64,000 nt of DNA from Streptomyces flaveolus (GCF_014648815.1 NZ_BMRV01000004.1:1-64000); one strand, 5' to 3'; counted from the stretch's first letter, positions 1 through 8,113 are shown. Translations and numbers: made by a program. The notes: a model not told the origin generated them from the sequence alone.

Positions 1-270
1 TGTACTCACCCTCTCGGGCTTTCCTCCGGGCGCTTCCCTTCGGTCTTGCGTTTCCGACTCTATCAGATCCTTTTCCGATCCGATTTCCTCGGTGCTTTCC
101 AGGTTTCCGCTTTCGCGTTTCCCTTTCCGGCGGTTCCGACTCTATCAGATCCTTTCGGGCCCTGATTCCCCGTCAGAGGGGGTTGTCTTCCCGGCTGTTG
201 GGCCGTTCCGACGAGTGAGACTCTAGCGGATTCCCGACTCCCGAGCTAATCGGGGCCGCGTTCTTTCGAA
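1..270 (-). promoter_or_regulatory. rRNA operon upstream promoter region (operon lies left of window)
   Basis: Read on the minus strand, the first ~50 bases match the leader I recognise upstream of Streptomyces 16S rRNA (a GGAAAGCCCGAGAGGGTGAG-type segment). Upstream are three similar promoter-like blocks with -10 boxes TAGAGT at 57-62, 139-144 and 220-225. The first two sit in the same repeated context AAAGGATCTGATAGAGTCGG. The distal one has a weak TTAGCT at 244-249 with an 18-bp spacer. Stacked promoters are typical of Streptomyces rrn operons. The 16S gene itself is not in the window. Assignment is from memory of the rrn leader, not alignment. Confidence 0.72.
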
Positions 271-486
271 CGTGGATTCCTCATTCCGCGAATACGCGTG
301 CCAATGACACGACGACGCCGACAGCGCGACTGTTCGTCGAGAGTGGTTGGTACTTGCGGAATCGCTGTCCGGGGACCGACCGAGGTCGGCGCTCACGTCG
401 GACAACTCGGAGAACAGTACGGATGGGGGCATGCCGTGTCAACTTCATGGCGAAGCGGCTGTTCGAGGCGTAGCGTGACCGACGTG

Positions 487-525
487 ATGACGCGTACGTG
501 CAACCAGTTCTGGTGGGCCGCCTGA
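487..525 (+). CDS. trp leader peptide (12 aa, tandem Trp codons)
   Basis: A 12-codon ORF encoding MTRTCNQFWWAA with two adjacent TGG codons (511-516) near its end, 115 bases upstream of trpS. This is the layout of a ribosome-mediated attenuation leader: stalling at the Trp codons when charged tRNA-Trp is scarce would change folding of the RNA just downstream. I see no strong Shine-Dalgarno sequence. Its role is inferred from the Trp codons and the competing hairpins that follow. The S. coelicolor indolmycin-resistant trpRS1 gene is known to be controlled this way. Confidence 0.85.
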   Translation: MTRTCNQFWWAA

Positions 526-575
526 CGGCGGCCGCGCTCACGTACGCACTCGACGGCCGCCGCTTCGGCGGCCGT
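526..575 (+). promoter_or_regulatory. trpS transcription attenuator (antiterminator/terminator)
   Basis: Three mutually exclusive segments follow the leader stop codon. CGGCGGCCG at 526-534 pairs perfectly with CGGCCGCCG at 554-562 (antiterminator). The latter instead pairs with the segment ending at 575 to make a ~10-bp GC hairpin over 553-575 with a 3-base CTT loop (terminator). There is only a short TTCT after the hairpin rather than a long T-run, common in high-GC Gram-positives. Stalling on the tandem Trp codons should free segment 526-534 and permit read-through into trpS. Confidence 0.82.
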
Positions 576-639
576 TCTCGTATCTCCCTCCAGGAGGGGC
601 GGCCGGCGGGTGGCGGCGGCCCTGACCAGAGGTGGAGAG

Positions 640-1665
640 ATGACACGGGTCTTCAGTGGGGTCAAGCCGACCGGGCATCTGACGCTGGGGAACTACCTGG
701 GAGCCATGCGGCAGTGGGCCGCGGAGGACCAGCATCGGTCCGACGCGCTGTTCTGCGTGGTCGATCTGCACGCGCTGACCGTCGACCACGATCCGGCACG
801 GGTGCGCCGGCTGAGCAGGCAGGCGGCGTCGCTGCTGCTGGCGGCGGGGCTGGATCCGGAGTTGTGCACCGTGTTCGTCCAGAGCCATGTGGACGAACAC
901 GCGCGGCTGTCGTACGTACTGGAGTGCGTGGCCACGGACGGTGAGATGCGCCGGATGATCCAGTACAAGGAGAAGGCCGCGCGGGAGCGGGAGCGGGGCG
1001 GGAGTGTGCGGCTGTCGCTGCTGACGTATCCCGTACTGATGGCGGCCGACATCCTGGCGTACGGGACGGACGAGGTGCCGGTCGGGGAGGACCAGACGCA
1101 GCACGTGGAACTGGCCCGGGATCTCGCCGTGCGGTTCAACCAGCGGTACGGGCACACGTTCGTGGTGCCCAAAGCCACGAATCCGGCGGTGGCGGCCCGG
1201 GTGATGAATCTGCAGGAGCCGGCGTCGAAGATGGGGAAGAGCGACGACGTCGGGCCGGGGATCGTCTATGTGCTGGACGAGCCGGACGTGGTGCGGAAGA
1301 AGGTCATGCGGGCCGTGACCGACAGCGGGCGCGAGGTCGTGTACGACCGGGAGACGCGGCCGGGGCTCGCGAACCTGCTGGAGATCCTCGCCGCGTGCAC
1401 GGGCGGGGACCCGGCGGAGCTGGCGGGGGCGTACGACGCGTACGGCGCGCTGAAGAAGGACGTCGCGGAGGCCGTGGTGGAGGTGTTGCGGCCGTTGCGT
1501 GAGCGGCACCAGGAGCTGTGCGCGGATCCCGGCTACGTGGAGGGCGTGCTGCGGGACGGCGCGGAGAAGGCGCGGGCGATGGCTCGGCCGACCGTGGATG
1601 CCGCCTATCGCGCGATCGGACTGTTGCCACCGGTGGCGGACACCGTGGTGAACGCGGCCCGATAG
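640..1665 (+). CDS. trpS: Tryptophanyl-tRNA synthetase
   Basis: Charges tRNA-Trp with tryptophan in the cytoplasm. The 341-residue class I synthetase shows the HIGH-type motif in PTGHLTLGN near the N-terminus and the KMSKS-type motif as KMGKS in the second half; length is normal for bacterial TrpRS. ATG at 640 is chosen because GGTGGAG (631-637) precedes it and the protein then starts with the typical MTRVFSGVKPTG. An in-frame upstream ATG at 610 lacks support. Expression is probably governed by the upstream Trp leader and attenuator, which identifies it as the auxiliary, starvation- or antibiotic-induced type rather than a constitutive housekeeping copy. Whether it confers indolmycin resistance cannot be read from sequence alone. 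Its 3' end overlaps the convergent regulator by about 60 bases. Confidence 0.95.
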   Translation: MTRVFSGVKPTGHLTLGNYLGAMRQWAAEDQHRSDALFCVVDLHALTVDHDPARVRRLSRQAASLLLAAGLDPELCTVFVQSHVDEHARLSYVLECVATDGEMRRMIQYKEKAARERERGGSVRLSLLTYPVLMAADILAYGTDEVPVGEDQTQHVELARDLAVRFNQRYGHTFVVPKATNPAVAARVMNLQEPASKMGKSDDVGPGIVYVLDEPDVVRKKVMRAVTDSGREVVYDRETRPGLANLLEILAACTGGDPAELAGAYDAYGALKKDVAEAVVEVLRPLRERHQELCADPGYVEGVLRDGAEKARAMARPTVDAAYRAIGLLPPVADTVVNAAR

Positions 1666-2621
1666 GCGCGGGGACTGGTGGCGAGGCGCGATGCGAAGTG
1701 CTGACGCATCGTGACCTCGCTGCCGAAGCCGGCCCGGCGGGCGATCTCGGGCATGGGGAGGTCGGTGCGCTCCAGGAGTTTCTGGGCGGCGGCGATGCGC
1801 TGGTCGAGGAGCCAGCGCAGCGGCGTGGTGCCGGTGGCCGCCGTGAAGTGGCGGGCGAAGGAGCGGGGTGACATGCCCGCGCGGGCGGCCAGGTCGGCGA
1901 CGGTCAGGGGCTCGTGGAGGTGGCGCAGCGCGTGCTCGCGGACGGCGGCGAGGGCGTCGGCGTCCCGGTCGGTGCGGGGCGTGGGGTGCTCGATGAACTG
2001 GGCCTGGGTGCCCGTGCGGAAGGGTGCGGTGACCATCGAGCGGGCGATGGTGGCGGCGGCCTCGGCACCATGGGCCAGGCGGACCAAGTGGAGACAGAGG
2101 TCTATGCCGGCCGCGGTGCCGGCCGCGGTCCAGAGGTTGTCGTCCTCGATGAAGAGGGCGTCGGGGACGACGGTGACGCGGGGGTGGTGGGCGCGCAGGA
2201 GGTCGATCAGCCGCCAGTGGGTGATGGCGCGGCGGCCGTCGAGCAGGCCCGCTTGAGCGAGGGTGAACGCGCCGCCGCAGAGGGCGGCGACGGTGGTGCC
2301 GCGGGCGTGGGTGCGGCGGAGGGCGTCGAGGACCGGCGCCGGGGCCGGGGTGAGGTGGTCGTCGAGGCCGGGGACCACGACGAGGTCGGCGTCGTCCAGC
2401 CAGTCGAGGGGCCTGTCGGGGTGGAGGGCGAGCCCGCCGCGCATCGGGACCGCGGTGGTGCCGTCGGCGGCGACGCGGCGCAGGTCGAAGGCGGGGGCGC
2501 CGCGGTCGGTGCGGTCGGCGCCCCAGACCTCGGTGATGACGGAGACGTCGAAGGCCCGGATGCCGGGGAAGGCGACGAGGGCGACGCGGTAAGGGGCCTG
2601 GACGGTGGCCTGCACTGCCAT
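1605..2621 (-). CDS. GlxA-family transcriptional regulator (DJ-1/PfpI-like + AraC HTH)
   Basis: 338 residues. The N-terminal ~190 residues form a DJ-1/PfpI class I glutamine-amidotransferase-like sensor domain (start MAVQATVQAPYRVALVAFPG, with a nucleophile-elbow-like ALCGGAF). The C-terminal ~100 residues carry an AraC/XylS double HTH (DLAARAGMSPRSFARHF and the second helix around EIARRAGFGSEVTMRQHF). This architecture is typical of regulators that sense small metabolites and control a neighbouring catabolic gene. It is divergent from the cysteine hydrolase at 2697 with 75 bp between, a pairing common in Streptomyces, so that gene is the likely target. Start chosen at the ATG with TTTACT seven bases upstream (probable leaderless transcript). 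Confidence 0.88.
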   Translation of the reverse strand: MAVQATVQAPYRVALVAFPGIRAFDVSVITEVWGADRTDRGAPAFDLRRVAADGTTAVPMRGGLALHPDRPLDWLDDADLVVVPGLDDHLTPAPAPVLDALRRTHARGTTVAALCGGAFTLAQAGLLDGRRAITHWRLIDLLRAHHPRVTVVPDALFIEDDNLWTAAGTAAGIDLCLHLVRLAHGAEAAATIARSMVTAPFRTGTQAQFIEHPTPRTDRDADALAAVREHALRHLHEPLTVADLAARAGMSPRSFARHFTAATGTTPLRWLLDQRIAAAQKLLERTDLPMPEIARRAGFGSEVTMRQHFASRLATSPRAYRAAFTTVSATGGNSPIAR

Positions 2622-2696
2622 GGGTGGCAGTAAACCATCGATCGCTGACTTCTGTACCGCTGGGGAGCGCGGCCGTCCGGCGGCACGATCGTGGGC

Positions 2697-3281
2697 ATGG
2701 ACATCGCGGAGAACGCAGCGCTGGTGGTCGTGGACGTGCAGAAGGGCTTCGAGGAGCTCGGCTTCTGGGGGACGCGCAACAACCCGGCGGCGGACGACAA
2801 CATCGCCGCCCTCATCGACGTATGGCAGTCGACCGGGCGGCCGGTCGTCTTCGTGCGGCACGACTCGGCCAAGCCGGGGTCGCCGTTGCGGACGGGGTAC
2901 GAGGGCAACGACTTCAAGGAGTACGTCGAGCAGCGGCGCGGGAAGGGGAACGGGGCCGAGCTGCTGATCACGAAGACCGTGAACTCGGCGTTCCTCGGGA
3001 CGCCGGACCTGGGAGCGTGGCTCGGGGAGCAGGGGATCGACCAGGTGGTGCTGGCCGGGATCCAGACGAACATGTGCGTCGAGACGACGGCCCGGATGGG
3101 CGGGAACCTCGGGTACGACGTGCTGGTCGCGTTCGACGCGACGTACACCTTCGGCCTGGAGGGGCCCTTCGGCTGGCGGCAGAGCGCGGACGAGCTGGCC
3201 AGCGCGTCGGCGGTGTCGCTGCACGGGGGCGGGTTCGCGCGGGTGGTGACGACGGGGGATGTGGTGGCCGCGGCGGAGTGA
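2697..3281 (+). CDS. Cysteine hydrolase, isochorismatase-like family
   Basis: A 194-residue isochorismatase-fold hydrolase. The sequence shows the N-terminal Asp motif in ALVVVDVQKGFEE, a mid-protein Lys in ITKTVNSAF, and the nucleophile Cys in AGIQTNMCVETTAR; this D-K-C triad defines the family (nicotinamidases, N-carbamoylsarcosine amidases, isochorismatases). The exact substrate cannot be assigned. It is divergent from the GlxA-type regulator, which probably controls it. ATG at 2697 is preceded by CACGAT seven bases upstream and by no convincing ribosome binding site, so a leaderless start is likely; a GTG at 2691 is the alternative. The stop codon lies in a strong palindrome that probably ends transcription. 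Confidence 0.88.
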   Translation: MDIAENAALVVVDVQKGFEELGFWGTRNNPAADDNIAALIDVWQSTGRPVVFVRHDSAKPGSPLRTGYEGNDFKEYVEQRRGKGNGAELLITKTVNSAFLGTPDLGAWLGEQGIDQVVLAGIQTNMCVETTARMGGNLGYDVLVAFDATYTFGLEGPFGWRQSADELASASAVSLHGGGFARVVTTGDVVAAAE

Positions 3282-3299
3282 GCCCCCGCGGGGGCTCAC
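3278..3299. terminator. Bidirectional terminator between hydrolase and proC
   Basis: Perfect 22-base palindrome with ten-base arms (GTGAGCCCCC and its complement) around a central GC, overlapping the hydrolase stop codon. It sits between two convergent genes and is the obvious terminator for both. Confidence 0.75.
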
Positions 3300-3306
3300 C
3301 GGGTCG

Positions 3307-4119
3307 TCAGTCCTTGGTGCCGGAGGCCAGTTCGCGGCTGCGGTCGCGGGCGGCTTCCAGGGCGGCGATGAGGGCGGCGCGGACGCCGTGGTTCTCGAGT
3401 TCGCGGATGGCGTTGATGGTGGTGCCGGCGGGGGACGTGACGTTCTCGCGGAGCTTGACCGGGTGTTCGCCGCTGTCGCGGAGCATCTTCGCGGCGCCGA
3501 TCGCGGACTGGACGATCAGGTCGTGGGCCTTGTCGCGGGGCAGACCCAGGAGGATGCCGGCGTCGGTCATGGCCTCGACCAGGTAGAAGAAGTACGCGGG
3601 GCCCGAGCCGGAGAGGGCGGTGCAGGCGTCCTGCTGGTTCTCGGGGACGCGGAGGGTCTTGCCGACGGCGCCGAAGATCTCCTCGGCGTGGGCGAGGTGG
3701 GCGGCGGTGGCGTGGGTGCCGGCGGAGATGACGGACATGGCCTCGTCCACGAGGGCGGGCGTGTTCGTCATGACGCGGACCACCGGGGTGCCGGCGGCGA
3801 GGCGGTCCTCGAAGAAGGAGGTCGGGATGCCCGCGGCGCCGCTGATGACCAGGCGGTCGGCGGGGATGTGCGGGGCGAGTTCGTCGAGGAGGGTGCCCAT
3901 GTCCTGCGGCTTGACCGTGAGGATCAGGGTGTCGGCGGTCTTGGCGGCCTCGGCGTTGGTGACCGGGGTGACTCCGTAGCGGGTGCGGAGTTCGTCGGCC
4001 CGTTCCTGGCGGCGGGCGGTGACCAGGAGGTCGGCGGGTGCCCAGCCGGCTCCGATCATTCCGCTGAGCAGGGCTTCGCCGATCTTGCCGGTCCCGAGGA
4101 CTGCGACTTTCTGGGTCAT
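3307..4119 (-). CDS. proC: Pyrroline-5-carboxylate reductase
   Basis: Last step of proline synthesis: NAD(P)H-dependent reduction of 1-pyrroline-5-carboxylate to L-proline. The 270-residue protein has an N-terminal Rossmann motif (VAVLGTGKIGEALLSGM) and the C-terminal family signature region around SGSGPAYFFYLVEAM and SPAGTTINAIRELE. Length matches the family. The start is supported by GGAGGG about ten bases upstream. It converges on the cysteine hydrolase and is separated from it by the palindromic terminator. Confidence 0.95.
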   Translation of the reverse strand: MTQKVAVLGTGKIGEALLSGMIGAGWAPADLLVTARRQERADELRTRYGVTPVTNAEAAKTADTLILTVKPQDMGTLLDELAPHIPADRLVISGAAGIPTSFFEDRLAAGTPVVRVMTNTPALVDEAMSVISAGTHATAAHLAHAEEIFGAVGKTLRVPENQQDACTALSGSGPAYFFYLVEAMTDAGILLGLPRDKAHDLIVQSAIGAAKMLRDSGEHPVKLRENVTSPAGTTINAIRELENHGVRAALIAALEAARDRSRELASGTKD

Positions 4120-4273
4120 GGGTTCGGTGCCCTCCGGTGCCCTGTCTGGGGTGGGTCTGGGGTGTGTCGTCCGTCGTCGTCATCCTCGCATTCGCGGGGG
4201 CGGGTGGGGTGTGGAGTCCAGTCCGCGGGACGCGGGGGCTGCGGGCCTGGTCCTCGTACGCCGGGCGGGCTGA

Positions 4274-5068
4274 CTACGCCGTGCGGCGCTTCAACGTCGC
4301 CGCGCCCAGGGCCAGGACCAGGAGGGCGCAGCCCGCCACGATCAGGGCGTCCCGTACGAAGGTGGCCGTCATGTCGGTGTGGCGCAGGACCTCGTTCATG
4401 CCGTCGACCGCGTAGGACATCGGCAGGACGTCGGAGACGGCCTCCAGGGCGGGGTGCATGCGGTCGCGCGGGGTGAAGAGGCCGCAGAGGAGGAGCTGGG
4501 GGAAGATCACTGCCGGCATGAACTGGACCGCCTGGAATTCCGAGGCCGCGAAGGCCGAGACGAAGAGGCCGAGCGCGGTGCCCAGGAGGGCGTCGAGCAG
4601 GGCGACCAGGAGCAGGAGCCAGGGGCTGCCGGTGACGTCGAGGCCGAGGAACCAGACGGCCAGGCCCGTCGCCAGGGCCGACTGGACGATCGCGAGGGCG
4701 CCGAAGGCCAGGGCGTAGCCGGCGATGAGGTCGCCCTTGCCCAGGGGCATGGCGAGGAGCCGTTCGAGGGTGCCCGAGGTGCGCTCGCGCAGGGTCGCGA
4801 TGGACGTGACCAGGAACATCGTGATCAGCGGGAAGATCCCGAGCAGGGACGCGCCGATGTTGTCGAAGGTGCGCGGGCTGCCGTCGAAGACGTAGCGCAG
4901 CAGGAACAGCATCACGCAGGGGATGAGGAGCAGCAGCGCGATCGTGCGGGGGTCGTGGGCGAGCTGACGCAGGACGCGGGCCGCGGTGGCGGTGGTGCGG
5001 GAGAGGTTGAGGGGGCGGGTGGGGACCGGGCGGAGTGTGGCCCCTGTGGTGGGAGTCGTGGTGGTCAT
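4274..5068 (-). CDS. ABC-2 type transporter permease (DrrB-like)
   Basis: 264 residues with about six hydrophobic segments (for example ALLLLIPCVMLFLLRYVF, LLGIFPLITMFLVTSIATL and ALIVAGCALLVLALGAATL) and the ABC-2 signature region RERTSGTLERLLAMPLGKGDLIAGY. It is the membrane half of a DrrAB-like exporter. Its ATG overlaps the stop codon of the upstream ATPase gene (ATGA), so the two are translationally coupled. The substrate is unknown; related systems export drugs, lipids or siderophores. The start is set by the overlap and by the absence of hydrophobic sequence upstream. Confidence 0.92.
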   Translation of the reverse strand: MTTTTPTTGATLRPVPTRPLNLSRTTATAARVLRQLAHDPRTIALLLLIPCVMLFLLRYVFDGSPRTFDNIGASLLGIFPLITMFLVTSIATLRERTSGTLERLLAMPLGKGDLIAGYALAFGALAIVQSALATGLAVWFLGLDVTGSPWLLLLVALLDALLGTALGLFVSAFAASEFQAVQFMPAVIFPQLLLCGLFTPRDRMHPALEAVSDVLPMSYAVDGMNEVLRHTDMTATFVRDALIVAGCALLVLALGAATLKRRTA

Positions 5069-5898
5069 CGCGTGGTCTCCTTCGTGCGGGCTGCCGCCGT
5101 GGCCTCGTCCACCAGGTGCAGGAAGGCCTCCTCGACCGTCTCGGCGTCCGTGCGGGTGCGCAGGGCGTCGGGGGTGTCGTCGGCGAGGAGCGTGCCCTCG
5201 CGCATCAGGAGGAGGCGGTGGCAGCGCTCGGCCTCGTCCATGACGTGCGAGGAGACGAGGAGGGTGGCGCCGCGGTCGGCGGCGAGGGAGTGGAACAGGG
5301 TCCACAGGTCGCGGCGGAGTACGGGGTCGAGGCCGACCGTCGGTTCGTCGAGGACCAGGAGTTCCGGGGCGCCGAGAAGCGCGACGGCGAGGGAGACGCG
5401 GCTGCGCTGGCCGCCGGAGAGGTTGCCGGCCAGGGCGTCGGCGCGGGTGGTGAGGTCGACGTCGGCGATGGCCCGGGTGACGGTCTCGCGGCGGCGGTCG
5501 GAGGAGGCGCGGCCGGGGTCGAGGATCGCGGCGAAGTAGTCGAGGTTCTGGCGGACGGTGAGGTCGTCGAAGACGGACGGGGCCTGGGTGACGTAGCCGA
5601 TGCGGGTGCGCAGGTCGGGGTGGCCCGCGGGGCGGCCGAGGACGTCCAGGGTGCCGGTGACCTTGGCCTGGGTGCCGGCGATCGCCCGCATGAGGGTGGA
5701 CTTGCCGCAGCCGGAGGGGCCGAGGAGGCCGGTGATCTGGCCGCGCGGGACGGTGAAGCCGAGGCCGCGCAGGACGGTGCGGGAGCCGCGGGCGACGGTG
5801 AGGTTCTCGGCGTGGACGGCGGGGGTGGTTCCCCCGTCGGGGGCGGCGGCGACGGCTGTCGTCCGGTCGCCGGGAGGGCGGGGCGAGTAATTCATCAT
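5065..5898 (-). CDS. ABC transporter ATP-binding protein (DrrA-like)
   Basis: 277-residue ATPase partner of the adjacent permease. Walker A is GPSGCGKST near residues 60-68, the signature is LSGGQRSRVSLA, and Walker B is LLVLDEPTVGLDP, followed by the switch His in LLVSSHVMDEAE. The start is the first of two tandem ATGs, just inside a TTCATCA inverted repeat. A TTGACG/CACTAT promoter places transcription initiation within a few bases of the ATG, so the mRNA is probably leaderless and the repeat probably the operator. The alternative Shine-Dalgarno GGGAG is 13 bases away. The gene starts 32 bases after the methyltransferase stop codon. Confidence 0.92.
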   Translation of the reverse strand: MMNYSPRPPGDRTTAVAAAPDGGTTPAVHAENLTVARGSRTVLRGLGFTVPRGQITGLLGPSGCGKSTLMRAIAGTQAKVTGTLDVLGRPAGHPDLRTRIGYVTQAPSVFDDLTVRQNLDYFAAILDPGRASSDRRRETVTRAIADVDLTTRADALAGNLSGGQRSRVSLAVALLGAPELLVLDEPTVGLDPVLRRDLWTLFHSLAADRGATLLVSSHVMDEAERCHRLLLMREGTLLADDTPDALRTRTDAETVEEAFLHLVDEATAAARTKETTR

Positions 5899-5934
5899 GT
5901 GATGAATAGTGCTCCCGCGCTCCCGTCGCGTCAA
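5891..5934 (-). promoter_or_regulatory. Promoter and operator of the ABC exporter operon
   Basis: On the minus strand, TTGACG (5929-5934) and CACTAT (5906-5911) are spaced by 17 bp, with the ATPase start codon only seven bases beyond the -10. An inverted repeat TTCATCA-N2-TGATGAA (5891-5906) overlaps the -10 edge and the start codon, an ideal repressor position. No adjacent regulator gene is obvious; the cognate repressor is unknown. Confidence 0.6.
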
Positions 5935-6722
5935 GCAGTCGTGGGGGTCCTGGCGAGCAGCAGGATCACGTCGTACGTCTCCTCGACGATCCCGTCCGGG
6001 AAGACGGCCAGGAGGTGCTCCCGCTCCTCGGCCAGGAAGGCCGCGCTGCGTTCCTCGCCGTGGGTGAGGAAGACGGAGTGGCTGGCGAGGTTGGCCAGGT
6101 GTGTGTCCAGCGGGACGCGGCGGCTCCAGCGGATCGTGCGGCGGGTGAAGGCCAGGCGGCCGGAGGGGTCGGCGACGCGAGCGTTGACGTCCCGTTTCTC
6201 GGCGGAGACGTTCAGGCCGAACTGCCGCTCCGTGCGCTCGGCCGCCTCGGCCGTCCACGGCACGTCGAGGGCGTCGGTGTTCCACCACAGCGCCAGCGCC
6301 CCGCCCGGACACAGCACGCGCAGCGCCTCCGGGACCGCCCGGGCGGGGTCGGTCCAGTGCCAGGCCTGGGCGTAGGTGAGGAGGTCGAGGCGGTGGTCGG
6401 CGAGGGGGAGGGCGTTGCCGTTGCCGCGGATCACCGGCACGTCGGGAAGGCCCCGGCGGAACTCGGCCGCCATGCCCGCGCCGGGCTCGACGGCGATGAC
6501 GTCGGCGCCGCGTTCGCGCAGGCGGGCGGTGGCGATGCCCGTACCGGCGCCGACGTCCGCGACGCGGGAGCCGGCCAGGGGGCGGCCGGACAGCTCCTCG
6601 ATCGCCTCGAAGAGGGCGGACGGGTAGGAGGGGCGGTTGGCGGCGTATTGGGCCGCGGCCGCGTTGAAGGAGTGGGCGCGGGCGGAGTGGCCGGCCGGCG
6701 AGTCGGGCCTCGGTGTCGTCAT
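5931..6722 (-). CDS. Class I SAM-dependent methyltransferase
   Basis: 263 residues. Motif I is VADVGAGTGIATARL, followed by an acidic loop in VIAVEPGAGMA and a later DLLTYAQAWHWTDP segment typical of the UbiE/Methyltransf_11 type found in small cytosolic methyltransferases. The N-terminus HSFNAAAAQYAANRPSYP is characteristic of this subfamily. The substrate cannot be inferred. It lies upstream of the ABC exporter genes in the same direction, but the exporter has its own promoter overlapping this gene's stop codon. Confidence 0.85.
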   Translation of the reverse strand: MTTPRPDSPAGHSARAHSFNAAAAQYAANRPSYPSALFEAIEELSGRPLAGSRVADVGAGTGIATARLRERGADVIAVEPGAGMAAEFRRGLPDVPVIRGNGNALPLADHRLDLLTYAQAWHWTDPARAVPEALRVLCPGGALALWWNTDALDVPWTAEAAERTERQFGLNVSAEKRDVNARVADPSGRLAFTRRTIRWSRRVPLDTHLANLASHSVFLTHGEERSAAFLAEEREHLLAVFPDGIVEETYDVILLLARTPTTA

Positions 6723-7045
6723 ACGGCCATGGTGGCCGGGTGGCCGCGGGGCGCAGGGGCTTTCGCCGTCTACCAGGATGTCCGGACGCCCGCACGCGTC
6801 GACGACGGCCTCGGTGAGGCGGCCGCCTCACCGTCCCCGGCGGCGTTCGACCGGCTGCCGCGGGCGCCCGGCAGTCCGGCGGCACGGGCCTCGCCCGCCG
6901 CCGCGGAGTGCGCGGAGCCGGCGACGATCCGGACGCCGTCGGCGGCCGGGCGGCGTGCGACGGCCGCGCCGACGCCCGGGGACGACCCGGCGACCGGGGC
7001 CACCCGCGGTCGGCCTGTCGCACCCGGAGGGCATCACGGCACGGG
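6723..7045. other. Intergenic gap, no supported gene
   Basis: About 320 bases between the methyltransferase start and the stop of the membrane-protein gene. Open frames exist on both strands but have low-complexity Ala/Pro/Arg translations without recognisable domains or ribosome binding sites. I see no convincing promoter, RNA or repeat. It may hold gene remnants. Confidence 0.4.
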
Positions 7046-7549
7046 CTAGGAGCGGCGGCGCTTCTTCGACGGGTTGCGGGAGCGGCGGGTGGTGCGCTTC
7101 TCGTACTCCTCGCGGGCCGTGTCGTACTCGGTGCGGTGCAGCGCCTCGCCCGGGGCCTCGGTGAAGGTGCGGAGGAAGTAGGCGAGGAGCGTACCGACGA
7201 AGCCGATGGTGAGCAGGCCGCGCAGGGAGGACTGGCGGTCGGGGTCGGGGCGGCTGCTGAAACCGGACCAGGTGTGCCGGAAGGCCAGGGCGCTGCAGAC
7301 CGCGAACATCACGACCATCAGCAGCGACACGAAGCCGCCGATGTCGGCGATCTGGAGGCCCTCGTAGGCGATGCGGAGCACGAAGCAGGCGGCGGCCGCC
7401 GCGGCGAGCGAGCCGACGGCCAGGCCGGCCCGGCGGGCGACGTAGCCGTGGTCGTGGTTCACCCAGGTCGTGCCGAAGAACCGGAGGGGTTCGGGGCGGG
7501 GGCCCGCGGGGGTGTCCGGGATGCCGTTCGTGCCGTTCTCTGCGCTCAC
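7046..7549 (-). CDS. Conserved integral membrane protein
   Basis: 167 residues, not recognised as a named family. Three hydrophobic stretches are visible (around GLAVGSLAAAAAACFVLRIA, FVSLLMVVMFAVCSALAF and LLTIGFVGTLLAYFL), and the protein ends in a very basic tail (TTRRSRNPSKKRRRS) that should stay in the cytoplasm or contact phospholipid or nucleic acid. The GTG start is preceded by CATAAT with a 6-base gap, a near-consensus -10, so the transcript is probably leaderless. No functional clue from neighbours. Confidence 0.8.
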   Translation of the reverse strand: MSAENGTNGIPDTPAGPRPEPLRFFGTTWVNHDHGYVARRAGLAVGSLAAAAAACFVLRIAYEGLQIADIGGFVSLLMVVMFAVCSALAFRHTWSGFSSRPDPDRQSSLRGLLTIGFVGTLLAYFLRTFTEAPGEALHRTEYDTAREEYEKRTTRRSRNPSKKRRRS

Positions 7550-7592
7550 GGAACGATTATGGCGCCGGACGTGCCGCGGACCCCGGGTGGGC

Positions 7593-7919
7593 TCAGGAGC
7601 AGCGGGACGCGACGTAGCCGTCGCTGCCGGTGCGTACGTACGTGTCGGAGACGTATCCGTTGCCGATGTTGTCCCAGATGTTGTTGGTGCCGTACGGGCC
7701 CGTCACCGTCGTCCCCGGCGTCTGGCAGTAGATCGGGACGCGGGCTCCCTCCGACAGGACCCGCACGATGCCGTAGCCGGTGCCGGGACCGCTGCGGACG
7801 TTGAGACGGACGCCCGGAGCGACCGGGTAGGACGAGACGGCCGCCGCGGTCGCCGTCATCGTGACGGCTTCCGCGCCGCCGTCGGTTTCTTCCAGCCGGC
7901 CGACATGGTCGACAGTCAT
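7593..7919 (-). CDS. Small SH3-domain protein
   Basis: 108 residues. The C-terminal two-thirds resemble a bacterial SH3 domain (GVRLNVRSGPGTGYGIVRVL, then a terminal DGYVASRCS), the type found in peptidoglycan-associated proteins. Two Cys (in IYCQTPG and the C-terminal SRCS) could form a disulphide, suggesting an extracytoplasmic setting. The N-terminus lacks a classical signal peptide, so export is uncertain. The start is supported by GGGGGAGA four bases upstream of ATG. It is divergent from the Ser/Thr kinase gene. Confidence 0.78.
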   Translation of the reverse strand: MTVDHVGRLEETDGGAEAVTMTATAAAVSSYPVAPGVRLNVRSGPGTGYGIVRVLSEGARVPIYCQTPGTTVTGPYGTNNIWDNIGNGYVSDTYVRTGSDGYVASRCS

Positions 7920-8113
7920 GTGTTCTCCCCCGTGGGGCCCCGCGTGTGCCGTGGGGCCCTGTCGATTCCGCTGTGACGGACTGTCCGGAACAGGCCGTCA
8001 CACACGAGTTCGCGACTCGCACGCGGAGGCTAGCAAGCCGCCTCGGTCCCGTACGAGTCATCGACTAGGCTCCGAGCGTCGCGCGCGCACAGGAACAGCA
8101 CGGGGGTGGTCCC

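Noticed and set aside
6723..7045. Possible small genes in the gap after the methyltransferase
   Set aside because: No ribosome binding site, no domain, Ala/Pro/Arg-rich translations on both strands.
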